From JBOGUF01 sp050696075 (lineage in GTDB: Bacteria > Chloroflexota > Chloroflexia > Thermomicrobiales > UBA6265), in NCBI GenBank assembly GCA_050696075.1, contig JBOGUF010000159.1, forward strand, positions 1 through 20,674: a stretch of 20,674 nt of DNA, given 5' to 3'. The translations under genes were made by a program, and so were the position numbers. The notes under the pieces are model-generated. The model worked only from the letters and a program-made list of their open reading frames with translations. It was not told the DNA's origin and ran no database searches. Below are positions 14,886-20,674 of this stretch, one piece after another (position 1 is the stretch's first letter; every line of letters starts with the position of its first letter).

Positions 14886-15805
14886 GAGTACTCGATCCGG
14901 GGGTCAAGCACGGCGTACAGCAGATCGACGAACAGGTTTACCAGGACGTAGGTCGTTGCAATGACGAGCACGATCCCTTGGATCAGCGGGAAGTCGCGTT
15001 TGGCGAACGCCTGCACCGCCAGTTCCCCGATCCCGTGCCAGGCAAAGACCGCTTCGATGATGAAGGCGCCGCTCAGAAGCCCGCCGAACTGCAAACCCAG
15101 GATCGTCACCACCGGAATCATCGCGTTGCCCAACGCGTGCCGCAGAATGACCTTGCGCTCCTCCAATCCCTTCGCCCGCGCCGTACGGATGTAGTCCTGC
15201 GCGAGTACTTCGAGCATCGCCGAGCGCACCAGCCGGGCAACGATCGACGAGGCGATCAAGCCAAGAGTGGCCGCCGGCAGCACCAACGACTTCAGCGACC
15301 CGTCCGGGATCACCGAGAACCACCCCAATCGCACCGAGAAGAAGTAGATCATCACCAGCCCGAACCAGAAGGCGGGCATCGAGATCCCGGCCATAGCGAA
15401 GAGCATCGCCAGGGTGTCGATCAGCGAGTCCTTGTAGACGGCGGCCAGAATACCGGCGATCAGCCCCACCAGGGCCGAGACGACCAGGCTCCCCACCGCC
15501 AGCTTCAGTGTCTCCGGATAGCGGTTGCTGATCTCCTCGGTCACCGGCTTTCGCGTCGTAATGCTCTCGCCCAGGTCACCCCGCGCGACGTCGCCCAGAT
15601 ACCGGACGTACTGCACCACCAGCGGGTCGTCTAGCCCCAGTTGGCGCCGCATGTCCTCGATCACCTCGGGGCTGCTCGAGCGCCCGAAGAACATGATCGC
15701 GACCGGATCCCCCGGCACCAACGGCCTCATCAAAAAGACAAGCGTCACGATCGCAAAGAGCACCGGCACCGTCGACACCAACCGGCGCAGCACATACGCC
15801 CCCAC
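14882..15805 (-). CDS. Peptide-type ABC transporter permease, DppB/OppB family (operon 2)
   Basis: This 307-residue membrane subunit opens with an N-terminal helix, RPLVPGDPVAIMFFGR and LGLDDPLVVQYVRYL. The coupling loop is ARAKGLEERKVILRHALGN and the ending is DLLYAVLDPRIEYS. The start is GTG at 15805 with GAGGGGG just upstream. About half the residues of the N-terminal region match operon 1 DppB. Gene order and the upstream hairpin copy those of operon 1. No ATPase genes are attached. Confidence 0.92.
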   Translation of the reverse strand: MGAYVLRRLVSTVPVLFAIVTLVFLMRPLVPGDPVAIMFFGRSSSPEVIEDMRRQLGLDDPLVVQYVRYLGDVARGDLGESITTRKPVTEEISNRYPETLKLAVGSLVVSALVGLIAGILAAVYKDSLIDTLAMLFAMAGISMPAFWFGLVMIYFFSVRLGWFSVIPDGSLKSLVLPAATLGLIASSIVARLVRSAMLEVLAQDYIRTARAKGLEERKVILRHALGNAMIPVVTILGLQFGGLLSGAFIIEAVFAWHGIGELAVQAFAKRDFPLIQGIVLVIATTYVLVNLFVDLLYAVLDPRIEYS

Positions 15806-15820
15806 GGCACCCCCTCAACC

Positions 15821-15888
15821 AGGCGTTAGGCGATAGGCGTTAGGGGCTCCGTCGTCTCACCTAACGCCTAATGCCTAACCCCTAATGT
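15821..15888. repeat. Intercistronic hairpin made of heptamer arrays, between binding protein and dppB (operon 2)
   Basis: The left array is AGGCGTT, AGGCGAT, AGGCGTT (15821-15841). The right array is CTAACGC, CTAATGC, CTAACCC, CTAATGT (15861-15888). TAGGCGTTAGG at 15834-15844 pairs perfectly with 15860-15870 around a 15-base loop. The stretch from GGCGTTAGGGG through CTCCGTCGTC is identical to that in the operon 1 element. It ends at the base before the binding-protein stop codon. Confidence 0.85.
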
Positions 15889-17490
15889 CTATTCCGCCAG
15901 CCACACGTCGTTCAGGCGCTCGTTGGCGAGGGCGTCCCAGTGGTAGTCGTTGACGTTCTCGTTCACCGCGACCTGCACCCAGTCGCTGACGACCGGAGCG
16001 ACAGTGGCGTGGTCGAGGACGTAGACCATCGCCGCGTGACTCGCCACGAGCCGCGCCTCCGGATCGACCGTCGTGTCGGCCACCTCAAGCAGCGCGTCGA
16101 GCTCCGGATCGCTCGTCTGTTGCACCCAGCCCGGCGACTTGAAGAGTTGCGACAGGATCGACTGGTCGACAAAGGTCCACCGCATGTAGTCGAAACCGAT
16201 CTCGCCGCTCTCCAACATCGGCTGCATCGCGCCGAACTCGATGGTCTGGATGGTGGTGTTGATCCCGATCTCGTTCAGGTCGGCCTGGGCGATTTCGATG
16301 GTCCGTTCTTGGACCGGGAAGGGCGCGTAGCTCCAGAGCGTGACCTCCAGCTCCTCACCGTCCATCTCGACGAACCCGTTGCCGTCGGAGTCGACGAAGC
16401 CGCCCTCGGTCAGCATTTGCCGCGCCATATCGAGGTCGTAGCTGTAGCCGTGTTCGGCGCAGAGCGCGGCGTCGTAGGCGGCGTTCCCGATCGGGACCGG
16501 GCACTGGTTCGGCGTCGCGTTGCCCAGGTATGCGATCTCGGCAATCGCCTCTTGATCGATGGCGTACGCTACCGCCTTGCGGAAGAACTCGTTGTTGAAC
16601 GGCGGCTTGTCGGCGAACTCGATGAAGTTGATGTTGTTCGACTCCTCCAGGGAGACGATCTCGACCGTCGGCATCTCCGCCAGCCGCGCCACGTCTTCGC
16701 GCGGGGCGCTGATGATGTCGAGCTCGCCCGCCTCGAAGGCCGCCGTCTGCGTCGCCGCCTCGGAGATGATGTTGTACTCGATGAACTCGACATAGGCTGG
16801 ACCCTTATTCGTGTCGTCGGCGCGGTGGTTGACGTAATCCGGGTTGCGTTCGAGCGTGATCTTCGACCCTGCCTCCCAGGAGCTAAACATAAACGGCCCC
16901 GAGCCGACCGGGTTGTGCCCGAAGTCGTCACCGAACTGTTCGACGCCGGCCGAGGAGGTAATCGGAATCGCGGCGCCATTAATGAAGAAGGGGGCGTAGG
17001 GGGCGCTGAAGGTGAAGACGACGGTCGAGGAGTCGGGCGCTTCGGCCGTTTCCATCGTCCCCAGGAATGCGCGGTAGGGCGCGGCCATCACTGGGTCGAG
17101 GATGCGGTCGTAGGACGCCTTCACCGCGTTGGCATCCAGCGGCGTGCCATCGTGGAAGACGATCCCCGGCCGAATATTGAAGGTAATGGTCAGGTTGTCC
17201 TCGCTGATCTCCCACGACTCCGCCACCCACGGATGCGGTAGCCCGTCCGCTTCGAAATAGACCAGCGCGTCGTAGATCTTTTGCATCACGGCGCTGGCGG
17301 TCAACTCGATGGTGCGCGCCGGGTCGAGCTGATCCGGTTCCTCGCTGAGGGCCATGCGCAAGGTGCCGCCCGACACCGGCTCGCCGTCTTGCGCACGGGC
17401 CGTGGGGATCGACATCGCCGCGCCGAGCCCGATGACCAAGCAGGCGATGATCGCCAACGTCGTCAGCCGAATCCGTCTGACAGGTTTCAT
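15889..17490 (-). CDS. Extracellular solute-binding protein family 5 (DppA/OppA-like, operon 2)
   Basis: This 533-residue secreted peptide-binding protein has an N-terminal Sec-type signal (MKPVRRIRLTTLAIIACLV, hydrophobic run, cut probably near ARAQDGE), unlike the Tat-type signal of the operon 1 protein. The family 5 domain is complete: GGTLRMALSEEPDQLDPAR, WEISEDNLTITFNIRPGI and FHDGTPLDANAVKASYDRI, then the NPVGSGPFMFSSWE and FRKAVAYAIDQEAIA regions. The ATG at 17490 follows GGAGGAGG. Longer in-frame extensions to 17595 lack a site and would bury the signal. No frame break is seen. A weak promoter (TTGCAG, 17 bases, TACAAG) lies at 17595-17567 on the minus strand. Confidence 0.92.
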   Translation of the reverse strand: MKPVRRIRLTTLAIIACLVIGLGAAMSIPTARAQDGEPVSGGTLRMALSEEPDQLDPARTIELTASAVMQKIYDALVYFEADGLPHPWVAESWEISEDNLTITFNIRPGIVFHDGTPLDANAVKASYDRILDPVMAAPYRAFLGTMETAEAPDSSTVVFTFSAPYAPFFINGAAIPITSSAGVEQFGDDFGHNPVGSGPFMFSSWEAGSKITLERNPDYVNHRADDTNKGPAYVEFIEYNIISEAATQTAAFEAGELDIISAPREDVARLAEMPTVEIVSLEESNNINFIEFADKPPFNNEFFRKAVAYAIDQEAIAEIAYLGNATPNQCPVPIGNAAYDAALCAEHGYSYDLDMARQMLTEGGFVDSDGNGFVEMDGEELEVTLWSYAPFPVQERTIEIAQADLNEIGINTTIQTIEFGAMQPMLESGEIGFDYMRWTFVDQSILSQLFKSPGWVQQTSDPELDALLEVADTTVDPEARLVASHAAMVYVLDHATVAPVVSDWVQVAVNENVNDYHWDALANERLNDVWLAE

Positions 17491-17626
17491 CCCATCCTCC
17501 TCCGTTGCACATGCCATTCGTGCCGATCGACCAAAATGTGCTGCGCCGGATCGTGCGGATGCCTGACTTGTAACACGCCAACACGACGACTGCAACCGAG
17601 TTTCAGCTGCCGAAACGTGCCAGGGG

Positions 17627-18541
17627 TCAATCGCTGCCCACGGCCTTCGTCGCCTCCGCCGGCTCCAACTTGGGCGCGTCTAATGCCCCGCCGCCGAAAT
17701 GGTTGAAAATCATCCGGGAGACGCGGCCAATGAGACGGTCCCCCTCGTTCTCCGCCCAGTAGCGCGTATCCGGGTTTCCCTCGCTGATGATCCCGATCAC
17801 GTAGCGCGTCGGTTCGTCCTCGCCCGGCCACTCGACCAGCGCCATGTCGGCCCGCATATCGGTCCAGCCGCCGGTCTTATTCGCGATCTGCAGGCCGTTG
17901 TCCTCGTCGCCGTGCTCCGGCGCATAGGGGGCGTAGGGCAAATAGCGCGGCACGAGCCCGGTGTAATGCTGCCGGCGCATGATCTCGAAGATCCCCTCGC
18001 GACTGGCCTCGCTCAGGATGCGCCCGGTCGCCAGCGCCTCCATGATCCCCATCAACTCAGCCGGCGTCGTCACCGCCAGGTTGTGCGCGTCCTTGCCGAT
18101 GGCAGGGAAGTCGAGCCGGCGGACCAGCCGCGTCCGCGCGAACCCGAACTCCGCAAGCGTCGCGTTGACCCGCTCGATCCCGACCAGGTCGATCAGCATG
18201 TTCGTCGCGGTGTTATCGCTGACCACAATCATCAGCGTCGCCAGGTCATGCACGCTCAACTCGACCCCGAGCGAGAGTTCCCGCAGGATGCCGGACCCAA
18301 CCGTCCGCGTCTCCGCCGTCGCCGCCAGCTTCCGGCCCAAGTCCACCTCGCCCCGTTCCACCTGCCGGTAGAGCTCGATCAGGATCGGCACTTTGATCGT
18401 GCTCGCCGTCGGCATCACCCGGTCGGCATTGATCCGGATCTCCTCCCCCGTCCCCAGGTGCTTCACCGCCAGCCCAACCGTCCCCGCGAACCCCGCTAAC
18501 TCCCCTTCGATCCGCCCCACGACCCCGTTCGCCTTGGCCAC
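17627..18541 (-). CDS. Class A beta-lactamase-fold serine hydrolase
   Basis: This 304-residue protein of the beta-lactamase/transpeptidase-like superfamily has three motifs in order: S47-T-I-K50 (nucleophile and lysine), S108-D-N110 and K222-T-G-G225. The omega loop is unusual: aligned from SDN, the segment TRLVRRLDFPA replaces the class A consensus that holds the deacylating Glu166 and Asn170, and neither residue is present. The GTG at 18541 is chosen because AGGGAGGAG lies six bases upstream; longer frames overlap the neighbouring promoter. From this start no signal peptide is visible, odd for a beta-lactamase. It may be a cytoplasmic esterase or peptidase or a non-hydrolysing penicillin-binding relative rather than a resistance enzyme. 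Confidence 0.82.
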   Translation of the reverse strand: MAKANGVVGRIEGELAGFAGTVGLAVKHLGTGEEIRINADRVMPTASTIKVPILIELYRQVERGEVDLGRKLAATAETRTVGSGILRELSLGVELSVHDLATLMIVVSDNTATNMLIDLVGIERVNATLAEFGFARTRLVRRLDFPAIGKDAHNLAVTTPAELMGIMEALATGRILSEASREGIFEIMRRQHYTGLVPRYLPYAPYAPEHGDEDNGLQIANKTGGWTDMRADMALVEWPGEDEPTRYVIGIISEGNPDTRYWAENEGDRLIGRVSRMIFNHFGGGALDAPKLEPAEATKAVGSD

Positions 18542-18611
18542 GAACTGCTCCTCCCTGTTTACTTTGGCCCCTGCCGCGGATGATCTCAAAACGCCCACGC
18601 GCGCTTCTCGG

Positions 18612-18639
18612 TTGGCGCGACGATCCGTCCTGATATGAT
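18612..18639 (+). promoter_or_regulatory. Sigma-70-like promoter of DUF433/DUF5615 pair C
   Basis: TTGGCG at 18612-18617 and TATGAT at 18634-18639 are separated by 16 bases, a reasonable housekeeping promoter. AGGAG at 18669-18673 precedes the ATG at 18682. The promoter lies close upstream of the divergent serine hydrolase start. Confidence 0.45.
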
Positions 18640-18681
18640 TGGCCGACGCGCTCGGTGCGGACCAGAGACAGGAGTCGACCG

Positions 18682-18999
18682 ATGGTGATCGTAAGCCGTG
18701 AGCATTTCGAGGTCGTCCAGGGAGCAAGCGGCCCGAAGGCGCGCATCGCTGGCCACCGCATTCGGGTGCAAGACGTGGCCATCTGGCATGAGAAGCTGGG
18801 GATGTCCGCGGATGAGATCGTGGATCAATTTCCCACGATCACGCTTGCCGACGTCCACGCTGCCCTCGCCTACTATTGGGACCATCGCGACGAGATTGAA
18901 GCGGAGATCGCGGCGGATGAGGCGTTCTTTGCCGAGTTCCGTCAGCAATACCCCGAAGGACCGCTCCAACAGAAACTGAGACGGCTCCGGGGTGAGTAG
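18682..18999 (+). CDS. DUF433 antitoxin (pair C)
   Basis: This 105-residue DUF433 protein is collinear with pair B without gaps; about three quarters of residues are identical, including SGPKARIAGHRIRVQDV and ADVHAALAYYWDHRDEIEAE. The start is fixed by AGGAG eight bases upstream. The reading frame is complete, and the toxin GTG is embedded in its 3' end with the same eight-base overlap as in pair B. Since its toxin is interrupted by two stops, the protein could survive as an autorepressor or as a neutraliser of the related pair B toxin (inference). Confidence 0.87.
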   Translation: MVIVSREHFEVVQGASGPKARIAGHRIRVQDVAIWHEKLGMSADEIVDQFPTITLADVHAALAYYWDHRDEIEAEIAADEAFFAEFRQQYPEGPLQQKLRRLRGE

Positions 19000-19324
19000 C
19001 ATCCGCTTTCAATTTGACGAGCATGTATCGCCTCGGGTTGCTCATGCGTTGCGTCGGCACGGCGTCGATGTGCTTACCGCAAGGGAAGCCGGCTTGCTGA
19101 ACACGCCCGATGCGGTGATTCTGGCGGACGCATTCGCGGCGGGTCGCGTGGTCGTCACGCACGACAAAGACTTCCGACGACGCCACCGCGAACACTAGCC
19201 ACACGCCGGTATTGCCTAGTGTGCGCGACGGGCCCGATCCATCGGCGAGCTGGTCGAGGCGCTACTCTTGATCTCCGAGGCCATGACTTCCGCCGAAATC
19301 GTCGGTCGGGTGGAGCATCTCTGA
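18992..19324 (+). pseudogene. DUF5615 toxin (pair C) with two in-frame TAG codons
   Basis: The frame starts with GTG at 18992 and encodes SSIRFQFDEHVSPRV through VVVTHDKDF, then reaches TAG at 19196-19198. Reading on in the same frame gives PHAGIA, a second TAG at 19217-19219, then CARRARSIGELVEALLLISE and an end at TGA 19322-19324. The whole is 110 codons, exactly the length of the pair B toxin. The stops align with Gln69 (CAG) and Tyr76 (TAT) of that protein, each one base change from TAG. Without readthrough the product is 68 residues and lacks the C-terminal helices. Inactivation is the simplest reading. Confidence 0.85.
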
Positions 19325-19361
19325 TCGATCGGTCGAACACGATTATCGAAGGAGTAAGCAC

Positions 19362-20674
19362 GTGGTTCAGCCGTTGACCCCCGACACCCTCGTCTACGAC
19401 CTCGCCGCGGCCACCGACCCCCAGGTCTCGCGGGACGGCACGCGGGTGCTCTATACCCGCGGCCAGGCGAAGCGCGACAAGAAGCGGGCCGAAAGCCAGC
19501 TCTGGATCGCCAACCTCGACGGCGGCAAGCACTACCCGCTGACCACGGCCGGCACGAAAAACCACGGCGGCCGCTGGTCCCGTTGCGGCGGCGCTATTGC
19601 CTTCGTCTCCGACCGCGACGACCGCAACGGCATCTATCTGCTCCATATGGAAGGCGGCGACCCGCTCCCGCTCACCACCCACCTCCACCCTATCGCCGAC
19701 CTTGCCTGGTCGCCGGACGGCAAGCAGCTTGTCTACTCCACCCTCTTCGACCCCGAGAACCCGAACGAGGCCGACCCTGGCGAGGAAGACGCGCCGCGCA
19801 TCCGCGTCACAAACCGCATCGATTACAAGCAAGACGGCCTCGGTTACCTGGCCGACCTGCGCTATCAGGTCTGGATCCTCAATGTCCACGCCCGCGAGCG
19901 GCGGATGCTGACCCGCGACGCGGTCGACCATCACCAGCCGCAATGGTCGCCGGATGGCACGACCATCGCCGCCAAAATCCCGAACCGCAACGGCATGCAC
20001 GCTCAGCTTGCGCTGATCGACATCAAGACCGGCGCGACGACGCTCGTCGGCCCGCGCGACGGCGTCGTCTCTTGCTGGGCCTGGTCTCCCTCCGGCGACC
20101 GCATCCTCCTGGCCGGCGACGACCACAACACCTGGCAGACCGACTTCTTCGTCTACGACGTGGCGTCGGGCGAGCTCACGCGCCTAACCGACGACCTGCC
20201 GATCCTGCCCGACGGTGGTTTCCCGCCCATCACCCCGCCCTCGCAACCGATTTGGCTCGACGACCAGTACGCGGTCGTCCACGCCTTCCGGGCCGGGTCG
20301 AGCGGCCTCTACACGGTCGACGGCGCCACGGGCGCCTACGAGCGGCTCCACGACTGGCAGGGGCTGAACACCCACCTCAGCGCCGACGACAAGACGCGCT
20401 TCTTCGCGCAGGCGCACGGGAACCTTGAGACGACCGGCCAGGTCGTCGTCTACGATCTGGAAACTGGCGAAGCGCGGACGGTCGTCTCACCCAACGACGC
20501 GGTGCTGGCTGAGCACCCGCCGGCGGCCTGGGAGCGGTTCGACGTCGAGCGCGGGGGCTTCACCATCGAAGCCTGGCTGCTAAAGCCGCCCGGCTTTGAC
20601 CCGGAGAAGACGTACCCGGTCGTCCTCGACGTTCACGGCGGCCCGAACAGCTACTACGGCTACGCCCTCAACCC
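19362..20674 (+). CDS. S9 family peptidase (prolyl oligopeptidase / acylaminoacyl-peptidase type), 3' end outside window
   Basis: The frame is open for 437 codons to the window edge. It starts with GTG at 19362 after GAAGGAG. The N-terminal part is a WD40-like beta-propeller with repeated blades (QVSRDGTRVLYTRG, WSPDGKQLVYSTL, QWSPDGTTIAAKIPN, WSPSGDRILLAGD). From about residue 395 the alpha/beta hydrolase domain begins (GFTIEAWLLKPPGFDPEKTY) and includes the HGGP oxyanion motif in VVLDVHGGPNSYYG. The catalytic GxSxGG, Asp and His would lie beyond the window. No signal peptide is visible, so a cytoplasmic peptidase acting on short peptides is likely, which would fit the two peptide importers nearby. 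It is not clearly in an operon with pair C, which ends 37 bases upstream. Confidence 0.9.
   Translation, partial: MVQPLTPDTLVYDLAAATDPQVSRDGTRVLYTRGQAKRDKKRAESQLWIANLDGGKHYPLTTAGTKNHGGRWSRCGGAIAFVSDRDDRNGIYLLHMEGGDPLPLTTHLHPIADLAWSPDGKQLVYSTLFDPENPNEADPGEEDAPRIRVTNRIDYKQDGLGYLADLRYQVWILNVHARERRMLTRDAVDHHQPQWSPDGTTIAAKIPNRNGMHAQLALIDIKTGATTLVGPRDGVVSCWAWSPSGDRILLAGDDHNTWQTDFFVYDVASGELTRLTDDLPILPDGGFPPITPPSQPIWLDDQYAVVHAFRAGSSGLYTVDGATGAYERLHDWQGLNTHLSADDKTRFFAQAHGNLETTGQVVVYDLETGEARTVVSPNDAVLAEHPPAAWERFDVERGGFTIEAWLLKPPGFDPEKTYPVVLDVHGGPNSYYGYALN

Noticed and set aside
15940..17241. Plus-strand open frame of 433 residues opposite the operon 2 binding protein.
   Set aside because: Its composition is typical of a complementary-frame shadow, and the minus-strand protein has clear family 5 motifs, a signal peptide and a ribosome binding site.
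17600..17616. Possible terminator hairpin (GTTTC and GAAAC arms) after the serine hydrolase gene.
   Set aside because: The stem is only five bases with no following T run, so it is not convincing.
4746..19324. Amber (TAG) recoding, since all three nonsense codons in the broken toxins are TAG.
   Set aside because: TAG is used as an ordinary stop by several intact genes here (second sugar permease, dehydrogenase, GNAT, HigA-like antitoxin, dppC of operon 2, binding protein of operon 2), and the HigB-like gene also has a frameshift. Simple inactivation is more economical.

Overview
The window is GC-rich, densely coded bacterial DNA. High GC, many GTG starts, strong GGAGG-type ribosome binding sites, several DUF433/DUF5615 toxin-antitoxin pairs, solute-transporter operons and an S9 peptidase together suggest a Chloroflexota genome of the Thermomicrobia/Sphaerobacter type. 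That assignment is inference from gene style, not from a marker gene. No rRNA, tRNA, CRISPR array or transposase was recognised, and no gene-free stretch exceeds about 200 bases.

Layout. (1) 56-3452, plus strand: the end of a carbohydrate/polyol ABC importer operon with two MalF/MalG-type permeases, a zinc alcohol dehydrogenase resembling erythritol/L-threitol dehydrogenase, and a GNAT acetyltransferase. (2) 3576-4427: a membrane DUF2231 protein fused to a Rieske [2Fe-2S] domain. (3) 4435-5576: two adjacent toxin-antitoxin remnants, a HigB/HigA-like pair with a doubly broken toxin and a small antitoxin-like gene followed by a 16-codon stub of a PIN-type toxin. (4) 5600-7786: an AraC regulator divergent from a PhyH-type Fe(II)/2-oxoglutarate dioxygenase, then a cupin. 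(5) 7852-9517: an intact DUF433/DUF5615 pair and an alpha/alpha-toroid-like protein. (6) 9576-19324: two successive units, each a minus-strand peptide-type ABC operon (binding protein, DppB, DppC) followed by a plus-strand DUF433/DUF5615 pair; the second unit also carries a class A beta-lactamase-fold serine hydrolase. (7) 19362 to the window edge: the N-terminal part of an S9 prolyl-oligopeptidase-family peptidase.

The physiological theme is nutrient scavenging (sugars or polyols, oligopeptides, peptidase) with single-enzyme modules and their regulators. No ABC ATPase is present for any of the three importers, so these must be supplied from elsewhere.

Two patterns stand out. First, of five toxin-antitoxin loci, three have destroyed toxin genes (nonsense codons, a frameshift, truncation to a stub) while all five antitoxin genes look intact. 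Second, many short intergenic gaps contain tandem seven-base repeats of unrelated sequence. In both peptide-transporter operons these form a hairpin at the same place, between the binding-protein gene and dppB. The binding protein of the first operon also has a one-base frameshift in a G run.
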